Numbered from the stretch's first letter, positions 26,866-36,583 are shown. The stretch: 51,767 bases of DNA from a bacterium D16-51 (GCA_003612285.1 RAYE01000042.1:1-51767), one strand, 5' to 3'. Notes: generated by a model not told the origin, from the sequence alone. Program-made: numbers and translations.

Positions 26866-26912
26866 GAGGTAAGATAACGTAACCTTTTTTGCAGAGGGCG
26901 TTATCTTACCTC
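26866..26912. terminator. 14-bp perfect inverted repeat at the ICE left end
   Basis: GAGGTAAGATAACG (26866-26879) and its exact complement (26899-26912) flank a 19-base loop, with TTTTTGAT after the second arm on the + strand. It lies between the truncated recombinase and the converging ICE recombinase. It can act as a terminator for read-through into the ICE, and may also be part of the recombinase binding site at the element end. Confidence 0.7.
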
Positions 26913-26925
26913 TTTTTGATGTATG

Positions 26926-28647
<1,722 letters not shown>

Positions 28648-28702
28648 CTATATTATACCACATACCGCTGCCTGTGTCATGTATAAAATGTGAAGAAACG
28701 CC

Positions 28703-28870
28703 CTATTTCCGGGCGTTTGCGGGGTTCAGCTCCATGTCTTTGCGAATGAGCTTTTTTATCTTTTTATCCAGTGTGTCCGTCGCGTGTTCACTTGCGGACG
28801 AACATACAAGGTAAGTAATTTTTCCGATTTTATGCTCCGTTGTGGTAACGGGCGTTTGGTTTTGCGTCAA
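28703..28870 (-). CDS. tnpW: Transposon-encoded protein TnpW
   Basis: Small protein of 55 residues from a TTG at 28870 with GAAAGGGGGATTTTC just upstream; longer frames lack such a site. It has the family pattern TTTEHKIGKITYLVCSSASE, then KKIKKLIRKDMEL. TnpW proteins are found beside TnpX-like recombinases in Clostridial transposons, with no settled function. It lies 100 bp upstream of the recombinase gene on the same strand and is probably co-transcribed with it. Confidence 0.75.
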   Translation of the reverse strand: MTQNQTPVTTTEHKIGKITYLVCSSASEHATDTLDKKIKKLIRKDMELNPANARK

Positions 28871-29347
28871 AGAAAATCCCCCTTTCTTTCGCAAACATAT
28901 AATACAGTCTATGAATAGCAGCAAGTCCACTATTCAATAAAACAAAGGCTTTAATCGGACGGTTATTAGCATAACCTCATGGGAATTTCACCCCGGCATG
29001 GTTCTCATGCAGCCCTACCCATTGCCTGCGACGCTCTTAACGCTCGGACTGTGGCTGTAAGGAAGTATCATTGTATATTCTGCGTGTCGTCGCCCGCAAG
29101 CTGCTACACTTGCTGTCCGGCGCGGTGTTGGTCGCTCGGCTGTCCGGGTGGGGATAATCCCGCCTGGATAGCGTCATGGCGCACCCGCCGTATGGCTCGG
29201 CGCAAAAGGAACGTATCCGATTTGCCTTATGCTGCGCCGCCGTTATCTTGCGCCGCTTTCTTTTTCAAGGTTCAGAATGGCTGTGCTGCCCGCGTCAGCA
29301 GCGGAACGGAAAAGGGGGTGAGAGAAAGCGTCCCGCCGCCGTTGCGG
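28871..29347. other. Non-coding or unassigned GC-rich ICE segment
   Basis: About 480 bp with no gene I can support. A rightward frame is open from 28979 to 29689, but it has no plausible ribosome site, is very rich in Cys, Arg and Pro and runs antisense into the HTH gene. The segment probably holds the leftward promoter for the TnpW-recombinase unit. No tRNA or CRISPR structure is visible. Confidence 0.4.
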
Positions 29348-29608
29348 TTATTCCTCTGTCCTAAAGGTGAGGACAGCCATCATCAGTTTTGCTTGCAGCC
29401 GTTCCCGAATGTCGTGGTCTACGCCGAAATAGACGTTCCCGCGCTCGTCGTACAGCTTCCGCATGGAGAGGCGGGCTATGTAGCCGCTGAAATGCTGCAA
29501 GACAATCTTCATAGCGTCCGGGTCGCCCTTTGTCGCTGCCACAATGACAGGATAGGGAACAAGGGCATTTTCCGGGTAGCCGGGTTCGTTACCATTCGTC
29601 CCATTCAT
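29348..29608 (-). CDS. Helix-turn-helix ICE protein (HTH_16-like)
   Basis: Protein of 86 residues. ATG 29608 is preferred because CTGGAGG lies nine bases upstream; an ATG at 29614 is too close. The sequence PVIVAATKGDPDAMKIVLQH followed by FSGYIARLSMRKLYDERG is the pattern of the small helix-turn-helix proteins seen beside sigma-like genes in Tn916/Tn1549-type elements, resembling region 2 of a sigma factor. It overlaps the upstream sigma-like gene by 20 bases and is thought to act with it in controlling element transcription. Confidence 0.85.
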   Translation of the reverse strand: MNGTNGNEPGYPENALVPYPVIVAATKGDPDAMKIVLQHFSGYIARLSMRKLYDERGNVYFGVDHDIRERLQAKLMMAVLTFRTEE

Positions 29609-30029
29609 CAGCATTTTCCTCCAGATATTTTCTTAATTTCTCAAAGGAGCTTGTCCGCCTGTACTGTATCGTGCTTCTCGACGTATTGAACAGCTCCGCA
29701 ATCTCGGTGTCGTTCATTCCCTCGAAATAGTACAGGAGTACGGCTGTGCGCTTTTCTTCCGGCAAAGTACGGATTGCTTCAAGAAGCAGCTTCGGCGTGA
29801 TTTTCTTCCCGGCTTTCTCAAAGACGGTTTCGGCGGTTTCCCGTTTGAAATATTCATCAAAGGTATGAAGCTGCCGCGCTTCGTCTAAGGGCAAATCGGA
29901 AAAGGTGACTTCCCTTGCCTTATGCCTGTGCAGCTCCCTGTGAGCGTCACACGCTTCATTGTGCAGCACCGTATTACAAAACTTCTGAAAAGCACATTGT
30001 TTGTAAAACTCCCTGCTGTTAGGTTCCAC
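29589..30029 (-). CDS. Sigma-70-like (region 4) regulator of the ICE
   Basis: Protein of 146 residues; the start is a GTG at 30029 preceded by GAAAGGAGGTGAGAAT. The C-terminal part has LLEAIRTLPEEKRTAVLLYY followed by FEGMNDTEIAELFNTSRSTIQYRRTSSFEKLR, a clear sigma region 4 helix-turn-helix that binds -35 elements. Region 2 is poorly conserved, as is common in ICE sigma-like genes; the small overlapping HTH gene may supply the rest. It likely directs RNA polymerase to element genes. Confidence 0.85.
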   Translation of the reverse strand: MEPNSREFYKQCAFQKFCNTVLHNEACDAHRELHRHKAREVTFSDLPLDEARQLHTFDEYFKRETAETVFEKAGKKITPKLLLEAIRTLPEEKRTAVLLYYFEGMNDTEIAELFNTSRSTIQYRRTSSFEKLRKYLEENADEWDEW

Positions 30030-30155
30030 ATTCTCACCTCCTTTCTCGTTGGAAAGTTGGTGGTGCTTCCCCCCTTTTCGCGGGGCAATACGGCGTTTTT
30101 GAAAAACGCCGAAGATTTTTTGAAATTTCTTCAAAAAATTTTTTGAGCAGCAAAA

Positions 30156-30186
30156 TACGCCTGTCCGAAAAGCCCGGACAGGCGTA
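30156..30186 (-). terminator. Terminator after the small 36-residue gene
   Basis: TACGCCTGTCCG and CGGACAGGCGTA form a 12-bp perfect stem with a 7-base loop, followed on the - strand by TTTTGC. It would end the transcript of the short frame at 30206-30316 before the sigma-like gene. Confidence 0.75.
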
Positions 30187-30205
30187 TAGGCATTGTGAGC
30201 AGTAT

Positions 30206-30316
30206 TTAGATGATTAGACAGTTCATAGTCAAGGGTAGAGATGTTCCCGGCGGTGGTCGGGCTTTTTTTGATGTGTCAATGACCGTCGGATTTTGTCGAT
30301 AGGGTATGTGCTTCAT
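30206..30316 (-). CDS. Short 36-residue peptide gene behind a structured leader
   Basis: The ATG at 30316 is preceded by the very strong site AAAAGGAGGT, and the frame runs 36 codons to TAA: it begins MKHIPYRQNPTVIDTSKKAR and continues proline-rich. I recognise no family. The ribosome site lies in the loop of the hairpin GGCGGCT/AGCCGCC that abuts the start codon, so translation should be controlled by RNA folding. A terminator follows at once. It may be a regulatory leader peptide or a small functional peptide. Confidence 0.5.
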   Translation of the reverse strand: MKHIPYRQNPTVIDTSKKARPPPGTSLPLTMNCLII

Positions 30317-30519
30317 GGCGGCTACCTCCTTTTAGCCGCCGCTTTTAACAGTGATACCGCGTCATTCCTTGAGAAGATAAGAAGAAACGGCGGCTTTGAT
30401 TTCTCAAAAAGCCGCCGTGTACGAATATGCGTGTGAAAATACCTCTGCTGTACGACGGCTTTTTTCTTTTGCCGTCGTGCGGCAGAGAACGAAACAAGAT
30501 TTTGTTTTGCTTTATTTTA
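30317..30519 (-). promoter_or_regulatory. Structured mRNA leader with competing hairpins
   Basis: On the - strand three stem-loops follow a promoter-like TAAAAT (about 30519). H1 is ACGACGGC/GCCGTCGT inside CTCTGC/GCAGAG (about 30449-30487). H2 is ACGGCGGCTTT/AAAGCCGCCGT (30387-30418), followed by TTTCTTCTT. H3 is GGCGGCT/AGCCGCC with the ribosome site in its loop (30317-30341). The 3' arm of H2 can also pair with the 5' arm of H3, so the two are alternatives. This is the design of an attenuator or translational switch. Confidence 0.6.
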
Positions 30520-30525
30520 TCAATA

Positions 30526-30570
30526 CCAGCTTACTTTAAGATGAATTTTAGCTTACGGATTTGTAAGGTA
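30526..30570 (-). promoter_or_regulatory. Predicted response-regulator operator, copy 2
   Basis: On the - strand it reads CCTTACAAATCCGTAAGCT, then AAATTCA, then GTAAGCT, giving GTAAGCT half-sites 22 bp apart. The same plan occurs at 33684-33726 ahead of the ABC genes. Eight bases after the last half-site there is TAAAAT, a plausible -10 box for leftward transcription into the structured leader. Confidence 0.55.
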
Positions 30571-30605
30571 GAAAAAGAGCGGGCAGTTTTTGAAGCTGCC
30601 CGCGC
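30571..30605 (-). terminator. Terminator after ABC permease of module 2
   Basis: Stem GCGGGCAG/CTGCCCGC (30579-30603) followed on the - strand by CTTTTTC. It ends the regulator-kinase-ABC transcript of the ICE cargo and directly adjoins the second operator copy. Confidence 0.85.
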
Positions 30606-30621
30606 TAAAAATGATGAAAAA

Positions 30622-32964
30622 TTATTGTGCGCTGATATTTTCGACGATAGACATTCTCTGCAATCGTTTTGCTGGCTCTCTAACTGCCAAAAGAGAAGCA
30701 AACAGAACAATAGCGATTATGAGTATAAGTGGAATGAACGGAACGCTCCATGCTGTTCTCCAAATGTTTGTTATTAGGCTTACATAGATAATCCAGTGCA
30801 TGGGAAGTCCAATGATACACCCCCAAATCACTCCGTTTATCGCATAGGTTCCCGCTTCTGCAATTATCATTTTTACAAGTTGGTGGTTACTCATTCCAAT
30901 CGCCCGCATTGCTCCGTATTCTTTCATTTTCGCTGCCGCTCCCATACTGATTGTATTCATAATATGGAAAATGGTAATTGCAACTATAATGGACAGAAAA
31001 CCGTACACGAGAATAGCGAATGTATGGTACAGATTTCTTTGCTGCTGAACCTGTGAAAGACTGTCTGAAAATATTACGCCGCCATTGGAAAATATGCTTT
31101 CGATTGCTTTTACATCTTCACTGGAAGCGTTGTTCTCAAACTGAATGTCAATAATGGTATAGCCTGTTTCCCCGGTCAGAGCGGTAAAAGTTGCTTCTGA
31201 ACAGAAAAAGGTTTCCGTTCCTTCCACACGCGCTAAAGGACTGTCAGATAAAATCCCTGCAACCGTAACAATCTGTGGTCTGTTGTTGATAGTCAAGGAT
31301 ATATTGTCGCCAACTTGCACATCAATATTTCCTGTCTGTACGAACAATACTTGATTTTCCTGTTGCATTACTGTTTCTATGGAACCGGCTATCAAAGAGT
31401 CCGCTGCCCACCTAAATTGATTTTCTTCATAGGAAATAAGATTTGCATTATAATTTTTCCCGTTATTTTCTGCCGGGACTTCATAAGCAAACATACGCCC
31501 GTATGCTCGTTTGACAACATCATTTTGCTTAATCTGCTCTAACAGCTCATTAGAAATCGAACAAGTATTTGCTTCACTTGCTATGGACAATTCCGGCGTA
31601 TATACCGGGGGGACAAAAGCATTTTTCATAAAATCAACAAGGGTGCTGAACGTAAGGAACAACGTAATACAGACGGCAAACGCCCCTATCATTAAAATAT
31701 AATTTTTCTTTTTTGCTTTTGCATGATGAATACCTAATGCTGTTTCAATCTTAAATGTCGTTGTATTTGCCGCCTTACGAAATGAAGCCGTCTGTCCGGC
31801 ATTTCCCGATACAGCAGTAAGAGGGGAAACTTTCGCTGCTCTTTTTGCCGGAGAGCGGGCTGCCAGTAAAACGGTCAACAGTCCTAACAGAATACTTGCG
31901 ATTACACTTATCCAACTTATACCTAAAATCGGCATAGATGAAAACCATTGAGGATTTATTACTCGCATAGCAGCAGACAAAATCCAGACTATCACTACTG
32001 AGAATATAATTCCAATAGGTATAGCTGTTTTGCACCAATACAATCCTTCTAAACGCACAAATCGCATTATCTGTCTTTTCGTTGCGCCTAAGCAACGGAG
32101 CATACCAAAAAATTCCGTCCTCTCTGCAACATTACTGTTTAGACTGCTTGAAATCATCAGAATGCAGGTCAGCATAACAATTACAGAGAGAATAAAGGCT
32201 ACCTGATAAATCTGATTTACACCTGTTTTTCCCTCTAATTGTCCTTGTATACTCAAAAGAGGGATATTCCCGGTTATCTGTTCATCGGACAGATTATTGC
32301 CTGCTTTTATGTCATTGATTGTATCTGGTATGTTGCATAAACGTGAAAATCGAATAACATAATTCTCGTTAGCATTATTAACAGCAAGCGTCCCTAATCC
32401 CTCTGGTGTCATTACGACAATCGGAGTATCTCCGGTAATCAAGCGTGAGGTTTCAGTATCATTCAAAAATCCAACAATCAGATAGTCCGTTACATTTCCG
32501 TCTGGTTTGTATAATGCAATCGTTTCATTCAACGAAACAGAAGCAGTATTCTTGAATGAAGAAGATACAGCAATCTCGTTCGGCGTATCTGGATATTCAC
32601 CCTCTGTAATTCCATTCAGAAATATATCTTCAAAAACCTTTCTTTCTTGTGCGCTGATAGAAATAGCCTGCTCTTTTATCGAATATCCCGCTTCGGAAGA
32701 AATCGTATTATGCCACCCGGCAATCTCTACATCTGGACGTGCTGAAATAAAGGAAGCTGTTTGCGTATCAATAGAATGAAACTCATAATGCCAGTTCCCG
32801 CTTTCCTCCATTTGATGCCGTGTAACGCCTTGTAAATACATATCAGCAAGCCCAAACATGACAGCAACTAAAAGAACCGCAAGAGTGATACAGATACGGG
32901 TCATTTTGCTTTGCTTGCGGTGAATTTTTGCGGATATGGGAACAAGTTTAAGATAATGTTTCAT
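30622..32964 (-). CDS. FtsX-type ABC transporter permease, module 2 (ICE cargo)
   Basis: Membrane protein of 780 residues. ATG 32964 has GGGAGGGACAACAA upstream and overlaps the ATPase gene by 17 bases. It has a membrane anchor (about 26-50), an external domain (about 55-250), three membrane segments (about 265-400), a second anchor around NYILMIGAFAVCITLFLTFS, a second external domain (about 440-640) and a last set of three segments. The layout equals that of the permease at 23827-26208, but sequence similarity by eye is low, so it is not a recent duplicate. Likely role is defence against or sensing of membrane-active peptides. Confidence 0.9.
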   Translation of the reverse strand: MKHYLKLVPISAKIHRKQSKMTRICITLAVLLVAVMFGLADMYLQGVTRHQMEESGNWHYEFHSIDTQTASFISARPDVEIAGWHNTISSEAGYSIKEQAISISAQERKVFEDIFLNGITEGEYPDTPNEIAVSSSFKNTASVSLNETIALYKPDGNVTDYLIVGFLNDTETSRLITGDTPIVVMTPEGLGTLAVNNANENYVIRFSRLCNIPDTINDIKAGNNLSDEQITGNIPLLSIQGQLEGKTGVNQIYQVAFILSVIVMLTCILMISSSLNSNVAERTEFFGMLRCLGATKRQIMRFVRLEGLYWCKTAIPIGIIFSVVIVWILSAAMRVINPQWFSSMPILGISWISVIASILLGLLTVLLAARSPAKRAAKVSPLTAVSGNAGQTASFRKAANTTTFKIETALGIHHAKAKKKNYILMIGAFAVCITLFLTFSTLVDFMKNAFVPPVYTPELSIASEANTCSISNELLEQIKQNDVVKRAYGRMFAYEVPAENNGKNYNANLISYEENQFRWAADSLIAGSIETVMQQENQVLFVQTGNIDVQVGDNISLTINNRPQIVTVAGILSDSPLARVEGTETFFCSEATFTALTGETGYTIIDIQFENNASSEDVKAIESIFSNGGVIFSDSLSQVQQQRNLYHTFAILVYGFLSIIVAITIFHIMNTISMGAAAKMKEYGAMRAIGMSNHQLVKMIIAEAGTYAINGVIWGCIIGLPMHWIIYVSLITNIWRTAWSVPFIPLILIIAIVLFASLLAVREPAKRLQRMSIVENISAQ

Positions 32965-33643
32965 TTGTTGTCCCTCCCAAATCTGCAAGAATACCGTCGC
33001 TTACACGAAATACTCTGTCAACAGAAGCAGTTAAATTGTTATTGTGCGTTATCATCAGAATAGTTTGTTTGAAACGTCTTGAAGCACTGGTAAGCATATC
33101 AATAACGTCCTGGCTATTTTGACTGTCAAGGTTTCCTGTCGGCTCGTCTGCTAAAATTAGTTTTGGCTGTGTTATCAATGCCCGCCCAATCGCCACTCGT
33201 TGCTGCTGTCCCCCGGATAACTGGCTCGGTAAATGGTGGCGGCGTTCGGTCAGCCCAAGCAGATTAAGAATTTCATCTACCTTTTCTGGGTCTGGTTTTC
33301 GGTAGTCCAACAACAAAGGAAACATGATATTTTGCTCTACGTCCAACTCGGATACAAGATGAAAAGACTGAAAGATAAATCCAATATTGCGCCGTCTGAA
33401 AATCGTCTGTTTATCCTCTTTCATAGAAAATAGGTTTTGCCCGTCAATAAAAATAGAACCAGAAGTTGGCGTATCTAAAGCACCGATACAGTTAAGCAGG
33501 GTACTTTTTCCCGAACCGGATTCGCCTACAACGGCTGCAAATTCCCCTTTTTCAAGAGAGAAAGACACATTTTTCAAGGCATTTACTTTTGCTTCGCCTT
33601 TACCATAAGTTTTGCACAAGTTTTCAATTCTTAAAATCTCCAT
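32948..33643 (-). CDS. ABC transporter ATP-binding protein, module 2 (ICE cargo)
   Basis: ATPase of 231 residues: Walker [11 protein letters not shown]-loop FQSFHLVSE, signature [15 protein letters not shown], Walker [14 protein letters not shown] and H-loop MITHN. It belongs to the LolD/MacB/BceA group and pairs with the permease overlapping its end. ATG 33643 follows AAAAGGAGG. The 66-bp gap to the upstream kinase gene holds a repeated operator-like motif, suggesting a separate, regulator-dependent promoter for the ABC genes. Confidence 0.93.
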   Translation of the reverse strand: MEILRIENLCKTYGKGEAKVNALKNVSFSLEKGEFAAVVGESGSGKSTLLNCIGALDTPTSGSIFIDGQNLFSMKEDKQTIFRRRNIGFIFQSFHLVSELDVEQNIMFPLLLDYRKPDPEKVDEILNLLGLTERRHHLPSQLSGGQQQRVAIGRALITQPKLILADEPTGNLDSQNSQDVIDMLTSASRRFKQTILMITHNNNLTASVDRVFRVSDGILADLGGTTNETLS

Positions 33644-33683
33644 AAAATGATAACCTCCTTTTCTGCTAAAAGAATAGCAGTAG

Positions 33684-33726
33684 CACCTTACAATCCGGTG
33701 AATTTGACCTTACGATTTCGTAAGGA
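33684..33726 (-). promoter_or_regulatory. Predicted response-regulator operator, copy 1
   Basis: On the - strand the palindrome CCTTACGAAATCGTAAGG (33708-33725) leads into GTAAGGT, and a second GTAAGGT follows 22 bp downstream. TATTCT lies eight bases further, as a possible -10 box for the ABC genes. Direct repeats spaced by two helical turns are typical for OmpR-family regulators. The palindrome overlaps the kinase stop codon. Confidence 0.6.
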
Positions 33727-34939
33727 AAGAAACTGAAAAGGTGGTTCCCTCATGTAAAACGCTTTGAACGGAAATAAACCCGCCTTGCTCCTCTATGATA
33801 GATTTTGCAAGAGGAAGTCCTAATCCAATTCCCGGAGTATTGAGGAAAAATTTACTACGGTAAAAGCGTTTGAAAATATGGTGTATATCTTCCGGTGCGA
33901 TACCGCTGCCATTATCGGAAACTAAAATCCGTAACATAGTTGGTGTACTTTCCCAAGTAATCCTTATTGTTCCTCCCGCTTCTGTATGGTCTAACGCATT
34001 CTTCACAAGGTTTCCTATCGCTTCGCTTGTCCAGTCCATATCGCAAATGATTGTTAGATTAGGTGTTCCTTTTATGATAAGCTGTTTTTCTTCCTGTACA
34101 GCCCTTGTACCAAGTTCACTGATAGCATTTTTAATCAATTCCTTTACAGGACATGATTGCTTTTCAAAAATAATATTTCCAGTGTCTAAACGTGTGATTT
34201 TCAGCATAGACAAAATAAGCTGTTCCATTCGTTTTAGGGCAGTTCCAATCTTTTTTGAAAATTCCTTTACCGTTTCAGCATTATCCGGCTCGGCTTCCAT
34301 GATTTCCTGATACATCTCTAAAGCTGCTAATGGGGTTTTTAGTTGATGTGAAATATCCGAAATTGTATTTTTCAGAAATTCCTTTGTCTTATGTTCTGAT
34401 TCATTTTTGGCTTGAAGCATAGTAGCAAGTTGCTCAATAGAAGCAAATAGGTGAAAAATTTCCCCCTCGCCGTCTTGTGGCAAATGGCGGGAATAATCAC
34501 TGTGAATGTAGTTGTCTATGATTTTTTCGGCCTGCTGATACAACCTATTCCTAATCCATAGGAAAGAAATAATACCAATGCCAAGGATTATCGTTAGGCA
34601 TATGCACCCTCCTAACGACATAATCAAAAAATGATATTGAAATTGTGAAAAGTGCGGCAACAGGCTACTAAGCGTATTTTGGGTAATTCCCAAATTATTT
34701 AAAAACTCCACCCCTGCGGCACTCGTATCTGTGGAAGAAACTGCATTAGCAATCACTTCTTTTGAAATTCCTTGTTCCAATAAAGCAGATACAACAGCCC
34801 TATCATGTTCCAGATATATAGATTTTGAAGCAGCTATTTGAGTTTGACAAAGCCACGCGCCCAAGCCAAAAATCAGAACAATGTATAGGACGATAAAAAG
34901 AGAAAAAAATTTTATTTGCCTATCGCGGAATACACTCAT
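33710..34939 (-). CDS. Sensor histidine kinase of ABC module 2
   Basis: Kinase of 409 residues; ATG 34939 is preceded by GAAAGAGGTGG. There are two membrane segments (about 10-30 and 105-132) with an external region of about 75 residues, unlike the loopless kinase of module 1. The phospho-acceptor motif is ISDISHQLKTPLAALEMYQE (His about 205), with the N-box GNLVKNALDHTEAGG, G1 DNGSGIAPE and G2 GIGLGLPLAKSII. The overlap of four bases with the regulator gene shows coupling. Confidence 0.92.
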   Translation of the reverse strand: MSVFRDRQIKFFSLFIVLYIVLIFGLGAWLCQTQIAASKSIYLEHDRAVVSALLEQGISKEVIANAVSSTDTSAAGVEFLNNLGITQNTLSSLLPHFSQFQYHFLIMSLGGCICLTIILGIGIISFLWIRNRLYQQAEKIIDNYIHSDYSRHLPQDGEGEIFHLFASIEQLATMLQAKNESEHKTKEFLKNTISDISHQLKTPLAALEMYQEIMEAEPDNAETVKEFSKKIGTALKRMEQLILSMLKITRLDTGNIIFEKQSCPVKELIKNAISELGTRAVQEEKQLIIKGTPNLTIICDMDWTSEAIGNLVKNALDHTEAGGTIRITWESTPTMLRILVSDNGSGIAPEDIHHIFKRFYRSKFFLNTPGIGLGLPLAKSIIEEQGGFISVQSVLHEGTTFSVSFLTKS

Positions 34940-35634
34940 ATGTCCACCTCTTTCCATTGATAGCCAAATCCCCGGACAGTAATTAAGTGTTGTGGGTGTG
35001 AAGCGTCGATTTCGACTTTTTCACGGAGCCGACGGATATAAACGGACAAGGTATTGTCGTCAACAAAATTCCCTGTCCCGTCCCACAAATCATTTAAAAT
35101 AATATCTCTTGAAACAACACGGTTCGCATTGCGTACTAACAGACAAAGTAAGCGATATTCTGCATTTGTTAATTCTAATATTCTGCCATTTAATAATACA
35201 CGGCTGGCTAACAGGTCAATAGAAATATCTCCACATTCCAGAGTGTTTGTTTTATCTTGTGCAGATATCCCCGCACGACGTAGTAAAGCGCGGATACGGG
35301 AGCATAGTTCTCCTAATTTAAAAGGTTTCGTAACATAGTCGTCCCCGCCGCAGTCCAGACCACGAATTACATTGACTTCTTCATCGGACGCAGTAAGAAA
35401 GATAATCGGGATTTGTGCATTTTGCTTTCTAACTTTTTCGCAGACACCAAATCCCGTTCCGTCTGGAAGCGTAACGTCAAGAATGAGTAAATCGTACTTA
35501 TTTATTTCCCTTAAACAAATTTTAGCTTCGTCAACAGTGCGGGCGATATCAACGTGAAATCCATTTTTATTTAGAGAATATTGTAAGCCATCTATTAAGC
35601 CAATATCATCTTCCAAAAGTAATAGGTTATTCAT
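34936..35634 (-). CDS. OmpR-family response regulator of ABC module 2
   Basis: Regulator of 232 residues: receiver domain with LLLLEDDIGLIDGL, phospho-acceptor in LLILDVTLPDGTG and lysine in DYVTKPFKL; winged helix with LTNAEYRLLCLLVRN and VDDNTLSVYIRRLREKV, ending TVRGFGYQW. Its start codon lies inside the end of the small excisionase-like gene, so all are on one leftward transcript from the promoter at 35843-35871. It is expected to bind the repeated GTAAGGT sites at 33.7 kb and perhaps 30.5 kb. Confidence 0.93.
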   Translation of the reverse strand: MNNLLLLEDDIGLIDGLQYSLNKNGFHVDIARTVDEAKICLREINKYDLLILDVTLPDGTGFGVCEKVRKQNAQIPIIFLTASDEEVNVIRGLDCGGDDYVTKPFKLGELCSRIRALLRRAGISAQDKTNTLECGDISIDLLASRVLLNGRILELTNAEYRLLCLLVRNANRVVSRDIILNDLWDGTGNFVDDNTLSVYIRRLREKVEIDASHPQHLITVRGFGYQWKEVDI

Positions 35635-35806
35635 GCTTAAACTCCTTTCGCCGTCCGTCTGCGGGCTTTTCTGCGTTTTTGGGTATCAGCCACATATACC
35701 CAAGTTTTGAAACACCAGGTATGCGGTTCTCTGTGCAAAGTATTTGTACCCGTCTTTCTGAAATTCCCCATTTTTTTGCCGCTTCGGGGCAAGACATATA
35801 TTCCAT
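35627..35806 (-). CDS. Small helix-turn-helix (excisionase-like) protein
   Basis: Protein of 59 residues found by reading the - strand: EYMSCPEAAKKWGISERRVQ followed by ILCTENRIPGVSKLGYMWLI and a charged end. This is the MerR/excisionase-type DNA-binding fold widespread in Clostridial elements. The ATG at 35806 fits; the stop lies inside the regulator gene (ATG at 35634), so translation is coupled. It may assist the ICE recombinase or regulate the operon. The size is normal for the family. Confidence 0.82.
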   Translation of the reverse strand: MEYMSCPEAAKKWGISERRVQILCTENRIPGVSKLGYMWLIPKNAEKPADGRRKEFKHE

Positions 35807-35842
35807 AATTCACCCAGCCTTTCTATAAATTTTATCGGTACA

Positions 35843-35871
35843 ATTATACTCGTATAGCCGAATAATATCAA
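35843..35871 (-). promoter_or_regulatory. Promoter of the excisionase/regulator/kinase operon
   Basis: On the - strand TTGATA, 17 bases, then TATAAT: a near-consensus housekeeping promoter. It starts leftward transcription 37 bp before the small HTH gene. Confidence 0.8.
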
Positions 35872-35966
35872 GCGTTGAATTATGAATTATATAGGCTAAT
35901 TGATAGAACAGTGTAGACATATCCAAAAAGAAAGGTGAACAGTAAAATGTAATAGGGTGAATAACT

Positions 35967-36320
35967 ATGGCAAAAAGACCAGTACCACGATACGACTTTA
36001 AGGCTTTTGGTGAAGCAATCAAGGCAGCGCGTGAGGGGCGCAAAGAAAGCCGCAAGAAAGTAGGCGACGAAATGTTTATCTCGCCGCGTTACCTTGCGAA
36101 CATTGAGAACAAGGGGCAGCACCCAAGTTTACAGATATTCTTTGAGCTGATACAGCGTTACCATATATCCGTAGACCAATTCCTGTTAGACACGCCCGCC
36201 GCAAAGGACACAAAGCGGCGGCAGCTCGACGCGCTCCTTGACGGTATGAGCGATACAGGCATACGGATTGTGACCGCAACGGCAAAAGAGATTTCCGAAG
36301 TCGAAAAAGAGGGCGAATAG
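35967..36320 (+). CDS. XRE-family transcriptional regulator of the ICE
   Basis: Cytoplasmic DNA-binding protein of 117 residues. Residues about 10-70 form a Cro/CI-type helix-turn-helix: FGEAIKAAREGRKESRKKVG, FISPRYLANIENKGQHPSLQ, FFELIQRYHISVDQFL. The C-terminal part has no known motif. It is transcribed away from the cargo operon and toward the mobilisation genes, and is a candidate repressor controlling the divergent region 35.81-35.97 kb. ATG 35967 has AGGGTGA upstream. Confidence 0.88.
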   Translation: MAKRPVPRYDFKAFGEAIKAAREGRKESRKKVGDEMFISPRYLANIENKGQHPSLQIFFELIQRYHISVDQFLLDTPAAKDTKRRQLDALLDGMSDTGIRIVTATAKEISEVEKEGE

Positions 36321-36355
36321 GAATGTCCGGCTTAAAACTAAACAGGATTTAGAAA

Positions 36356-36390
36356 GCGTTGTAATCTTTTTTGAGATTGCAGCGTTTTTC
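36356..36390 (+). terminator. Terminator after the XRE gene
   Basis: CGTTGTAATCT pairs with AGATTGCAGCG (two G-T pairs), loop of six, followed by TTTTTC. It separates the regulator from the oriT-MobC region. Confidence 0.7.
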
Positions 36391-36463
36391 TTTTGCGTAA
36401 GTTTGGCAAAATCGCTTTTTCTCCGTAGTAGAGGATAAGAGCCTAAAGGATAAAAACATTCGT

Positions 36464-36562
36464 AGCAAGCATAGGAAGCGGGTACCCACTTCCGTATTTT
36501 CCCCCTCCCGCGCTGCGGCGCGTCGGTTGAAAATTGCTTGTTGGGAAGTGTCCCAAACCCTC
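36464..36562 (+). other. Candidate origin of transfer (oriT), copy 1
   Basis: A 99-bp segment directly upstream of mobC. It contains the near-perfect palindrome GGAAGCGGGTACCCACTTCC and, at its end, TTGGGAAGTGTCCCAA, a 6-bp inverted repeat of the kind found next to nic sites. Outer parts of about 33 and 30 bp are repeated, inverted, at 43441-43539. Position before MobC and relaxase makes it the best oriT candidate; the nic position is not determined. Confidence 0.7.
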
Positions 36563-36583
36563 GGAACGGAAAGGAGCGAACAC

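Noticed and set aside
26863-26912. tRNA gene as ICE target
   Set aside because: No tRNA cloverleaf is visible; the left flank is clearly a serine recombinase coding sequence.
28979-29689. Long rightward frame of 236 codons in the GC-rich ICE segment
   Set aside because: No ribosome site, odd composition rich in Cys, Arg and Pro, and antisense to the well-supported HTH and sigma-like genes; long chance frames are common in GC-rich DNA.
30427-30777. Rightward frame of 116 codons beginning in the leader region
   Set aside because: It crosses a hairpin, the operator copy, a terminator and the 3' end of the permease gene in antisense; it has no ribosome site.
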